From an uncultured Bacteroidales bacterium (GTDB taxonomy: Bacteria; Bacteroidota; Bacteroidia; Bacteroidales; WCHB1-69), in contig CALDIA010000120.1 of NCBI GenBank assembly GCA_937901455.1, positions 1 through 16,113 of the forward strand: a DNA stretch of 16,113 nucleotides. The letters run 5' to 3'. A program made the position numbers and the translations under genes. Each line of letters begins with the position of its first letter. Position 1 is the stretch's first letter. Of this stretch, positions 1-6,985 are shown one piece after another. Under the pieces are notes generated by a model. It did no database searches and was not told the DNA's origin. It saw nothing but the letters and a program-made list of their open reading frames with translations.

Positions 1-959
1 AGGCTGAACACATGGGCGATGTCCTCGTAAGGTTGGAAAGGCAGCAGGGTGATGTTGCCGAAGGTGACGGCCTCGGTGCCATCGGGAGCTTGGGTGCGTT
101 GTTCTTGCTTCTCGCCGCTCAGCTTGGCCACCAGTGTTTCCCAATAGGCGCCATTGCCGGTGAGTACAAAATGTATGTCGTTGCGCCCCTCTTGTTCAAA
201 CTCACGCGCCACCTCGATCAGCATCTCCATGTTCTGGGTGAGGCCGATATTGCCGTTGTAGGTAATATAGAATTTAGAACGGTCGAGGCCATACATGTCG
301 AACAACTTGTTCTTTTCCCGAGGCACATCTACCACCATGTTTTGATCCACCCAGTTGTAGACGACCTCGATTTTCTCTTCAGGCACGCCTTTGGCCATGA
401 TGTTGCGCTTGAAGTCCTGTGAGATGACGATGATCTTGTCAGCGTTACGGTAGGTGAAATTCTCGATGATGCGACCGATTTTCCAAAGGAGACCATCCTT
501 TTTGGCAAGGCCCGTGCCCACGAGGGAATCGGGGAAGATGTCTTGGAGGTTGTAGACAAAAGGAACCTTTTTTAGTTTCCTTAGCATACCGCCAAGCACG
601 CCTTGAATAGGTGGAGTTGAAGCCAAATAGATACAGTCTATGTCTTTGGATGCCAAGCCTCGATTAAATTGCTTTATCCAACATAAGGTATATCGCAAAG
701 CTCGAAAAATGGGGTTCTTGCCCTCGGCGTAAAGAGGAAAGCGATGTACGGTCATTTTACCATCGTACATTTTTTCTATCCGATATTGCTTTGAACAATA
801 TTTCGCCCGCTCTTCTTTACTAATACCCCTACATGGTGTTGGTGTATATGTTATTGTTTCAAACCCCGCATCGGCAAAGGCTTGGTTCCTGTTTTCTCCC
901 AAATAGCCACTAGCGGCAGTTTCAGGACTAAAATAAGCTGGAAGATATAGTATTCTCAT
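1..959 (-). CDS. Glycosyltransferase family 4 (WbuB-like), 3' end cut off by the window
   Basis: The ATG at 959-957 opens a frame that stays open to the left edge (319 codons plus 2 bases; the C-terminus lies outside). The protein begins MRILYLPAYFSPETAASGYL, the usual N-terminus of GT-B-fold GT4 enzymes, with an acceptor-side ASGYLGENR loop. The middle contains VPFVYNLQDIFPDSL and, after the linker, FYITYNGNIGLTQNMEMLIE, the start of the nucleotide-sugar-binding domain. These enzymes transfer a sugar from an NDP-sugar to a lipid-linked acceptor at the cytoplasmic face of the inner membrane. The start codon directly abuts the stop codon of the ATP-grasp gene (960-962), so translation is probably coupled. 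The 5' third is AT-rich and the 3' part GC-richer (hand counts: about 37% GC in 661-720, 57% in 1-60), hinting at a mosaic gene. The family is secure; donor and acceptor sugars are unknown. Confidence 0.9.
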   Translation of the reverse strand, partial: MRILYLPAYFSPETAASGYLGENRNQAFADAGFETITYTPTPCRGISKEERAKYCSKQYRIEKMYDGKMTVHRFPLYAEGKNPIFRALRYTLCWIKQFNRGLASKDIDCIYLASTPPIQGVLGGMLRKLKKVPFVYNLQDIFPDSLVGTGLAKKDGLLWKIGRIIENFTYRNADKIIVISQDFKRNIMAKGVPEEKIEVVYNWVDQNMVVDVPREKNKLFDMYGLDRSKFYITYNGNIGLTQNMEMLIEVAREFEQEGRNDIHFVLTGNGAYWETLVAKLSGEKQEQRTQAPDGTEAVTFGNITLLPFQPYEDIAHVFS

Positions 960-1960
960 TTATATAAAACGTTTAATTAGGTTCCATCTACCTGTTTTGT
1001 CAGATCTTTGAAAATCTTGGCCAGGATGAATATTACCTTCAAGAACATCGTAACCATTTTCGGTTATTACAATATCCCACCCAATATACCTTCCAGTAGG
1101 AACCTCTTTACTCAATTGTATTGCAAAATCACACACTCCCGACCAATTCGGGATTTGGAACCCAGGAATTATTACCTTACTCACTGGATGCATGACATAA
1201 TCTTCGCCATGTTTATCATAGCCAGGATGGTCGACAATACCTGTTTCGGAATTGATGTGACAACTTATTCCACCGCTTAACGTGTTACTAATGCAGTTTT
1301 CACTTCCGCCAAACTTCGCTGACGTATTGATGATATGGGTATCACCGTTTCTGTCAACCATAGTGATAACCCTAATAGTATTCACACTTGTCGGGTTCAT
1401 TCTTGCCATTTCAGGGTGTTGCACAATCAGTTGTTCCATGATAAGGTTTTCTCCTTTTTTAAGCCTTGCAATAAGCTTATCAATGGCCTCCTTATCATTT
1501 TTTATTTTGTATATCCCCACTCCGCACGCGCCATTTGCCGGCTTTATGATAACTTCCTTGTACTTGTTAACAAACGCTAAGATATCGTCTGTTTTGCTCT
1601 CTCTAAGAACAAGCACATCATGTTTCATAAAATGTTTAAACCTTTTGTCGAAGTATTCTTTATTGTCAAATGTCAGTCGTGCATCATCATCATAAACTGT
1701 TTTGTAAAGATACCTATTGTTTTTTGCCGAAGTCAACCATCTCTGTTTTTCACGCCTGTTTTTGCGATAAAACTCCATCAAAAGGAAATCTTCGTCGCTG
1801 CAACCAAAACGGAACCAATTCCATACCACCTCATAAAACAGCTTTATCGTACTCTCACCTGTTCTACTATTGACGTATTTGGCAGCATTCCAACACCTTG
1901 ATATTCTGACTTTTAGGAGTTTACCCCCCCCCTAATTCGATTTAATATATTGATTTTCAT
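960..1960 (-). CDS. Sugar-transfer-associated ATP-grasp enzyme, out of frame at a G9 tract (probable phase-variable gene, OFF)
   Basis: The body matches ATP-grasp enzymes of the sugar-transfer-associated type: EVIIKPANGACGVGIYKI (ATP-binding Lys and Gly loop), LIMEQLIVQHPEMARMNPTS followed by VNTIRVITMVD, and a terminal YDVLEGNIHPGQDF metal-binding segment. The continuous frame from a GTG at 1829 gives 289 aa, but coding clearly continues upstream (KLLKVRISRCWNAAKYVNSR, then GESTIKLF) until a run of nine G. On the other side, an ATG at 1960-1958, nine bases after the upstream gene's stop, encodes MKINILNRIRGG, then VNS and a TAA. With ten G (or seven) the two parts join into one 333-aa protein (the ten-G length), close to what I expect for the family. 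I therefore place the true start at 1960. The predicted role is ATP-dependent ligation of a carboxylate during polysaccharide decoration; the substrate is unknown. In the present tract length only a 15-aa peptide, or an internally started protein, would be made. Confidence 0.82.
1924..1932 (-). repeat. G9 homopolymer (C9 on plus strand), candidate slipped-strand switch
   Basis: Nine consecutive G on the coding strand, 28 bases after the ATG of the 960-1960 gene. Read in the frame of that ATG, the tract leads to TAA four codons later. Adding one G, or removing two, fuses the start to the long ATP-grasp frame. The tract would encode Gly-Gly(-Gly) after MKINILNRIR. Long G runs in AT-rich coding sequence are the classic substrate of replication slippage. 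Confidence 0.85.
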
Positions 1961-1969
1961 ACAGTTAGA

Positions 1970-3208
1970 TTATTCCCAATTAATTCCTATTTTCTTGCCA
2001 CTTGGGTCTTCTACCAATATCTGCAATGTGTTTTGCATTTTTTGGATGTTCTTTTCGATGTCATCTCGGTCTTCGCCCGTTACAAGAATTGGGCCCAAAC
2101 GTTGACCTTTATGGGTAAGCGGTGGTGTTACCATACCAACTTTAATATCATTCACACACATCATCTTCACAAAATCCAATTTGCGTACTTCATCAAGACC
2201 GTCAACTTTGCAGACAGTACCCTCTGGCAAATAGAAGCATACATAACCAGCAGCTTTATTGACACGCTTGCTCATCACTTTCTCCATATCCACATCGTTG
2301 CCAAGTATGCAATCCACCAAAGTTTCATTGATGTCGATACCACTATACAACGGTACCAAATGTGAAGAGATATACACTCCACCGCCCCGCAATGCGCTTT
2401 CCACAACACGGATTTCCCCCGTTTCGGCATGATAGAGATACTCGGAATGCACTATCGCAAAATTTGGATTGATATAGGCTGCCATTTTCGACTCACATTG
2501 TTCAATCTTGTCTAAAACGGATTGGGGGACAAGTGACGGAAATACCGTTTGCGAAGGGATGAACATATTGTTCAAGGCAAAATATTTTCTATCGGCAAAG
2601 CCTAACAAGTAATACTTACCCTTGTATATGAAACCCTCTGCAACCAATTCCTGCCCTTTGAAAAACTCCTCGACAATGGCAGACTTGTTTTTGGATAGCT
2701 CTATGGCTTTAGGTAACGCCATCAGATAGTCTTCCCTGTTATTCACCTTAGCTACTCCGATGCTACTTTGAGAGTCAGCTGGTTTTACCACCCACGGAAA
2801 GGGCACATCGGCCAATTTCTCAGGCAGTGTCACAGTACGCATGGAACTATGGCGCGGTACTGGTATACCCAGTTTGTCGCAATTGTCCCTGAACGTATTC
2901 TTATTACAATACGAATTGACTTGATGGGTGTTATTGCCTGGCAAACCCATATGTTCCACCACATAAGCAACCGTTGGCATCATGGTGTCGTTTTGGTCTG
3001 AGATTACCGCATCGATTCGTTCTTCCTGCGCAATTCTCAGCACACCTTCTTTGTCAAAAACATCGTTGTAGCAAATCTTGTCAGCAATTTCGATAACAGG
3101 TTGATTGCCAGGTAATGTTACTGTAACCAAATAATAACCTTTTTCCTTTATTTTACGAGCGAGATAGTATTGCCCAATACCAGCCCCAATCATCATAATT
3201 TTTTTCAT
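1970..3208 (-). CDS. ATP-grasp carboxylate-amine ligase (second copy type)
   Basis: 412 aa with the three-part ATP-grasp layout. An N-terminal Rossmann-like part (1-100) begins MKKIMMIGAGIGQYYLA. The ATP-binding part has WVVKPADSQSSIGVAKV (K142, Gly loop) and IVEEFFKGQE (E180-E181). The metal-binding part has IVHSEYLY (E256) and RVVESALRGGG (E270). A C-terminal extension follows from about 300 to 412. Enzymes of this PurT/carbamoyl-phosphate-synthase-like group activate a carboxylate as acyl phosphate and join it to an amine or related nucleophile; in polysaccharide loci they are candidates for attaching amino or hydroxy acids to amino sugars. The start lies 3 bases after the acyltransferase stop and its stop is 9 bases before the ATG of the next ATP-grasp gene, so it is in the same operon. 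The start is followed by an A7 run within MKK. Substrates cannot be read from the sequence. Confidence 0.88.
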   Translation of the reverse strand: MKKIMMIGAGIGQYYLARKIKEKGYYLVTVTLPGNQPVIEIADKICYNDVFDKEGVLRIAQEERIDAVISDQNDTMMPTVAYVVEHMGLPGNNTHQVNSYCNKNTFRDNCDKLGIPVPRHSSMRTVTLPEKLADVPFPWVVKPADSQSSIGVAKVNNREDYLMALPKAIELSKNKSAIVEEFFKGQELVAEGFIYKGKYYLLGFADRKYFALNNMFIPSQTVFPSLVPQSVLDKIEQCESKMAAYINPNFAIVHSEYLYHAETGEIRVVESALRGGGVYISSHLVPLYSGIDINETLVDCILGNDVDMEKVMSKRVNKAAGYVCFYLPEGTVCKVDGLDEVRKLDFVKMMCVNDIKVGMVTPPLTHKGQRLGPILVTGEDRDDIEKNIQKMQNTLQILVEDPSGKKIGINWE

Positions 3209-3211
3209 GGT

Positions 3212-4131
3212 TTATGAAATATACTTGAAAAGTTTAAACTTCCTAACACCGTAGATCAAGAGTATTGTCACAACGGTGATTACAACAGCTACAGGTATGT
3301 TTGGTGCCATGGGAATACCCAATCTTGAGCATCCCATTTTGGCCAATTTCACAATAGGCGGATGTAACAGATATATCAATAAGGTCCACTTGCCAATCTC
3401 AGTAATCCGACCCAACTTTTCAGGAATAATACTCAATAATGCAGCACACATTATTATGGCAACAACGATTTGAAGCAAACGCATTATTAAGTCAACAAAT
3501 CCCCTTGAATAAGATGCATTGGCATAAAACACAGGTAACCAAATATAACAAACAACACATAATACCAGAAACAACGCTAGCATAACTACCATGTTTCTTC
3601 CCTTAATCCAATCAACAATACTACTTCCCTTGGCATAATAGCCCAACATAAAGAACGGAAAGAAAACAAAAGCTCTTTGGAATGACATTTGTGTCCCTAC
3701 CGGAACAAAGCCGGCAAGCAATGCTAATAGAAGTGAACCAACTAAGACTATCCATTTTTTTTGTAATAATGTATCAGGTAGTAACTGCAAAATAGTTCTC
3801 CAATAAATCAACGAAAGGATATACCACAGCGCAAACGAGGGGGTGATTATCCTATGAAAATTCAAGGATTCACCTAATACTAAATCTAATCCAATATATA
3901 GAATATCAAAAACTAAATATATGATAATCATTCGTTTTACCCCCCCCAATACTCCTTTATCGTTTTCTTTTTCGAGAAATAGCCCGACACAAATACAAAC
4001 AAGGGCATGTGGAATGCATAAATTACACTTAATAGACCTTTATTCAAAGCTGTTCCTGTATGGCCTAAAACAACCAGAAAAATTAACACTGCTTTTACGG
4101 TATCCCAATATGTACTCCTCGCCGTACTCAT
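3212..4131 (-). CDS. Membrane acyltransferase (acyltransferase-3 type), split by a G8 tract (probable phase-variable gene, OFF)
   Basis: The 5' part (4131-3937, 64 aa) has the family's N-terminus: RSTYWDTVKAVLIFLVVLGH with the catalytic His, then YAFHMPLFVFVSGYFSKKK. It runs into a stop just after a run of eight G. The 3' part (from the tract to 3212) continues with many hydrophobic segments (IIIYLVFDILYIGL, LWYILSLIYWR, FFPFFMLGYYAKGS, LLIYLLHPPIVKLAKMG), again typical of the family. One extra G joins them into 306 aa through EYWGGVKRM, a plausible join and a normal family length. Such proteins move acetyl or other acyl groups across the inner membrane onto a polysaccharide. The start overlaps the stop of the malate-dehydrogenase-like gene (ATGA, 4131-4128). 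An A8 run near 3755-3762 inside the gene is a weaker second slippage site. In the present frame no full acyltransferase is made. Confidence 0.88.
3940..3947 (-). repeat. G8 homopolymer (C8 on plus strand), candidate slipped-strand switch
   Basis: Eight G on the coding strand beginning 184 bases after the ATG of the acyltransferase. In the ATG frame the tract reads TGG GGG GGG TAA, an immediate stop; with nine G it reads TGG GGG GGG GTA and continues into the rest of the gene. It lies in the loop after the second membrane-associated segment. The position in the protein differs from that of the G9 tract in the ATP-grasp gene, so the two tracts are not shared by descent. Confidence 0.87.
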
Positions 4132-5063
4132 CTCAATATATTTTTCATCAATTCCAAAGTCTCCCTAACCTCTTTTTGAGACTCGTCAAATCTAATTTGG
4201 TCGTCGGGGTCAAGATCCAGTTCGATGACCTTTTCAACACCCTGTTGGCCCAATATGACGGGAACACCTAAATAAATGTCTCTATAACCGTACTCTCCTT
4301 CAAGATAGGCGCAAGCCGTGAACACCCTCCTTTGATTGCAAACAATGGCCTCAACCATTTCGCAAATGGCAGCACCTGCCGCAAACCAACCCGAACGACC
4401 AAGATGATTGATAATCTCTTCACCGCCCAACTGCGTACGATGTATGGCTTCCTGTACTTTTTCTTCGCCCAACAAATTACGAATCGGGATTCCTCCAATA
4501 GTAGTGTATCTGGGCATCGGCACCATGGTCTTTCCATGACCACCCAAAATCAAAGCCTGAATATCCTTTGTAGACACATTCAAAGATTCGGCAATGAAAG
4601 ATTTATAGCGGGCCACGTCCAATTGTCCGCTCATACCCAACACCCGATTGGAAGGGAAACCACTACTCTTCCAAGCACAATAACAAAGAACATCCAATGG
4701 GTTGCTAACCACCACTATTACCGCATTAGACGAATAGTTGGCCACTTGTTGACTCACTTCGCGAACTATCCCCGCATTGGTGGCAATCAAGTCGCTGCGT
4801 TCCATGCCCGGCTTTCGGGTGATACCGCTGGTGATGACCACAACATCGCTATTGGCAGTAAAAGAATAATCGCCCGTGTAGCCTTTGATGTTGGTATCGA
4901 ATCGTTTCAAAGCCGCAGATTGTCGCATGTCGAGGGCCTTACCCTCGGCAAGCCCAGGTTTGACATCAACAATGACAATCTCATTGACAAAATCGCGATC
5001 GGCAAGACAAGAGGCACATGCGGCACCGACCTCACCGGCACCTATTATAGATACTTTCGACAT
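4128..5063 (-). CDS. Malate/lactate dehydrogenase family protein, malate-type active site
   Basis: 311 aa, full family length. The NAD-binding loop GAGEVG is at residues 8-13 and the NAD-selective Asp ends the second strand (IVIVD, D33). The active-site loop TSGITRKPGMERSDL carries the two Arg (R83, R89) typical of malate rather than lactate specificity. NPLD (D124), LDVAR (R152) and the catalytic His (GGHGK, H176) are present. Residue 178, normally Asp in the GGHGD motif, is Lys. The predicted reaction is NAD-linked interconversion of oxaloacetate and malate or a related 2-hydroxy acid. It sits between an ATP-grasp ligase (9 bases after that gene's stop) and the acyltransferase (4-base overlap), so a role in making a hydroxy-acid substituent for the polysaccharide is more likely than the citric-acid cycle. 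That role, and whether the Lys changes substrate, are inference. Confidence 0.88.
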   Translation of the reverse strand: MSKVSIIGAGEVGAACASCLADRDFVNEIVIVDVKPGLAEGKALDMRQSAALKRFDTNIKGYTGDYSFTANSDVVVITSGITRKPGMERSDLIATNAGIVREVSQQVANYSSNAVIVVVSNPLDVLCYCAWKSSGFPSNRVLGMSGQLDVARYKSFIAESLNVSTKDIQALILGGHGKTMVPMPRYTTIGGIPIRNLLGEEKVQEAIHRTQLGGEEIINHLGRSGWFAAGAAICEMVEAIVCNQRRVFTACAYLEGEYGYRDIYLGVPVILGQQGVEKVIELDLDPDDQIRFDESQKEVRETLELMKNILR

Positions 5064-5072
5064 ATATAATGC

Positions 5073-6254
5073 TTATTCTATTTCAATTCTGATAGTTTTC
5101 ACAGCCCGTTCACAAGCTTTTATTGCATTTTCGACCGTGGCTGCTTGGGCGATGACTGAACCAATACGATCATTGCTACAATGGATGGGTACGGATGGGT
5201 CGCCCACAGCCTTTGTAAGGATAACTTGCTGCACCGACTCCAACTTCTGTGCTTCATCGACGCCATCAATGGAATGGATAATGCCTTGAGGACCATCGAT
5301 ATATCGGATAGCAGCAGCCAAATCCCATTTTGGTTCAATATCGGGCTTGTTTCCCATGGCTACATCAATGGTTGCCTTTACCATATCAATACCAGTGGAA
5401 AGCGGTACCAAGGCAGTTGTGATGTTGTCCCCACCCATACGCGCACCTAATTCAATCATCACGGGTCCGTTTTTCGTCACCATCATTTCCACATGCGCAG
5501 GACCTTGGTTAATGCCCACCGACTGGCACGCTTTAGTGGCCATATCCTTAATGGCTTTTTGCAGGGCAACAGGATGCTGTGAAGGCTGACTATGTCCCAT
5601 TTCTACAAAATGCGGTGCGCCTGTAGTTATTTTGTCAGTGATTTGAAGGATGTGTACCTCGCCATTAATCACCATCACTTCCACGCTTACTTCGTCTCCT
5701 TTGAGATATTCTTCAACGATAACCTTGCCACAACGGGCATTCTCACGGCTGTATTCATATTCATTCAACAAATCATCAAAGCTTTTAGCCAACACTACGC
5801 CATGGCTGCCTGCATTATCAGTAGGTTTCATGATGCAGGGATAACCCAACCGACCGTTTAACGCCTTTAACTCTTCAAGACTATCAACGGTAAAAAACCA
5901 CGGTGAAGCCACATTCTGTGCCTTGAAAGCCTTTATCATTTCAAACTTGTCCGTTGCCTTCACCGCGGTGGCATACGAGATGCCAGGCAAACCTAATCGC
6001 TCAGCCACCCGAGCCACGCCACGCATGGGCATATCAGTAGCCAGGGTCATGATGCCATCGGGCTTAAACTCTAATGCAGCAGATAGCACCGCATCCTCGT
6101 CCATAGTAGAGGCATTGAAAAACTCGTCAGCATATTGAATGCCAATAGCTTGAGGATTGTAGTCAGCTACACCTACATACAAGCCCATTTCCTTGGCTTT
6201 AAGGATGGCAGGAAGCTGGAGCACGGAGGCTCCTATGATCATCAGCTTTTTCAT
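5073..6254 (-). CDS. ATP-grasp ligase in polysaccharide operon
   Basis: 393 aa. An N-terminal Rossmann-like part starts MKKLMIIGASVLQLPAILKA. The ATP-binding domain has PCIMKPTDNAGSHGVVLAK (K143, Gly loop about 149-153) and KVIVEEYLKGDEVSVE (E181-E182). The metal-binding part has GPAHVEMMV (E256) and GPVMIELGARMGGDNIT (E268, R272), which agrees closely with ATP-grasp ligases that join a carboxylate to an amine. A small C-terminal domain follows (about 305-393). The start overlaps the stop of the initiating sugar transferase by 4 bases (ATGA) and the next gene starts 9 bases after its stop. It is only distantly like the other ATP-grasp protein at 1970-3208, so the two probably use different substrates. 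Likely role: forming an amide or related bond on a sugar nucleotide or lipid-linked sugar; substrate unknown. Confidence 0.88.
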   Translation of the reverse strand: MKKLMIIGASVLQLPAILKAKEMGLYVGVADYNPQAIGIQYADEFFNASTMDEDAVLSAALEFKPDGIMTLATDMPMRGVARVAERLGLPGISYATAVKATDKFEMIKAFKAQNVASPWFFTVDSLEELKALNGRLGYPCIMKPTDNAGSHGVVLAKSFDDLLNEYEYSRENARCGKVIVEEYLKGDEVSVEVMVINGEVHILQITDKITTGAPHFVEMGHSQPSQHPVALQKAIKDMATKACQSVGINQGPAHVEMMVTKNGPVMIELGARMGGDNITTALVPLSTGIDMVKATIDVAMGNKPDIEPKWDLAAAIRYIDGPQGIIHSIDGVDEAQKLESVQQVILTKAVGDPSVPIHCSNDRIGSVIAQAATVENAIKACERAVKTIRIEIE

Positions 6255-6862
6255 TTTTCGTAACTCTGCTCAGTATTGATATTTTTGCGGGCAACGACCG
6301 ACCACACCGTTTGAAACAAAATCTTAACATCCATCCACAGTGTCATATGGTCGGCATAATAGGCATCCCATTTGAATTTCTCATCTTGGGTAATACTGTT
6401 ACGGAAATAGGCTTGGGCATAGCCTGTCACACCTGGTTTCACCTTAAAACTCCTGATAATGTTATCATCATTTTCATTATCGAGGCGACCTTTTGTATAC
6501 AACTTAGGTCTGGGCCCAACAAAGCTCATGTCGCCGAAGAGAATGTTGAGGAACTGTGGGAACTCATCCAAGGATGTCCTACGCATAATCTTGCCAATAG
6601 GAGTTACGCGGGGGTCGTCATCACTGTTATAAGTGCTGCCATCAGGATTCTTCAAGTCGGGTGAGTTGACGTACATCGAACGGAGTTTGAACATCTTGAA
6701 AGGCTTGTAAGCTTTGCCGGCACGAGTGGCGTTATAGAATACGGGGCCTCTATCTGTAAGCCAAATAATTGGTCCTAGAATAATGATTTCAAGCAATACA
6801 AAAGGCAGCAAGACGAGTGCGCCGATGATGTCGAAAAGGCGTTTGAAGAAGTGTTGGTACAT
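6251..6862 (-). CDS. Initiating monotopic phosphoglycosyl transferase (bacterial sugar transferase)
   Basis: 203 aa, the size of the short single-domain form (PglC-like) of the bacterial sugar-transferase family. It opens with MYQHFFKRLFDIIGALVLLP, the re-entrant membrane helix with a basic start. Next come FKMFKLRSM, the catalytic Asp-Glu pair in RRTSLDEFPQFLNILFGDMS (D99, E100), FVGPRP and VKPGVTGYAQ, all family hallmarks. It transfers a sugar phosphate from a UDP-sugar to undecaprenyl phosphate at the inner membrane and so starts each repeat unit. It is the first clear biosynthesis gene of the compact downstream block (genes at 6254, 5063, 4131, 3208, 1960 and 959). No Bacteroidota TAnnTTTG box was seen in the 123 bases upstream, so transcription may come through from the KAP gene. 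The specific UDP-sugar is not predictable. Confidence 0.93.
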   Translation of the reverse strand: MYQHFFKRLFDIIGALVLLPFVLLEIIILGPIIWLTDRGPVFYNATRAGKAYKPFKMFKLRSMYVNSPDLKNPDGSTYNSDDDPRVTPIGKIMRRTSLDEFPQFLNILFGDMSFVGPRPKLYTKGRLDNENDDNIIRSFKVKPGVTGYAQAYFRNSITQDEKFKWDAYYADHMTLWMDVKILFQTVWSVVARKNINTEQSYEK

Positions 6863-6872
6863 GGTTTTTAGT

Positions 6873-6932
6873 TTAGAGTTGAGGGGTAAAGCATTGGAGG
6901 AAGCCGACTCCGAGCATAAGAAGGAATTTCAT
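6873..6932 (-). CDS. Possible tiny ORF, signal-peptide-like (19 aa)
   Basis: An ATG at 6932-6930 opens 19 codons ending in TAA: MKFLLMLGVGFLQCFTPQL. The sequence resembles the front of a lipoprotein signal peptide with a Cys at residue 14. It lies in the 123-base gap between the KAP NTPase stop and the sugar-transferase start, 10 bases before the latter. It could be a leader peptide, a decayed gene start, or chance; such short frames arise easily. I see no supporting promoter or ribosome-binding signal. Confidence 0.2.
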   Translation of the reverse strand: MKFLLMLGVGFLQCFTPQL

Positions 6933-6985
6933 AGTTTAGAGACTGTATATAAAACTCGATATGTACAGAATTAAAAGCCTAATGA

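Noticed and set aside
960..1829. GTG at 1829 as the natural start of the ATP-grasp gene
   Set aside because: About 35 further codons upstream in the same frame look coding, and an ATG with a family-like N-terminus sits on the other side of the G9 tract, 9 bases after the previous gene.
1008..1901. Several plus-strand frames opposite the ATP-grasp gene
   Set aside because: Shadows without domain similarity; the minus strand carries the ATP-grasp motifs.
3937..4131. A separate 64-aa small membrane protein
   Set aside because: It is the N-terminus of the acyltransferase, with the catalytic His helix, and the missing rest follows directly in the next frame.
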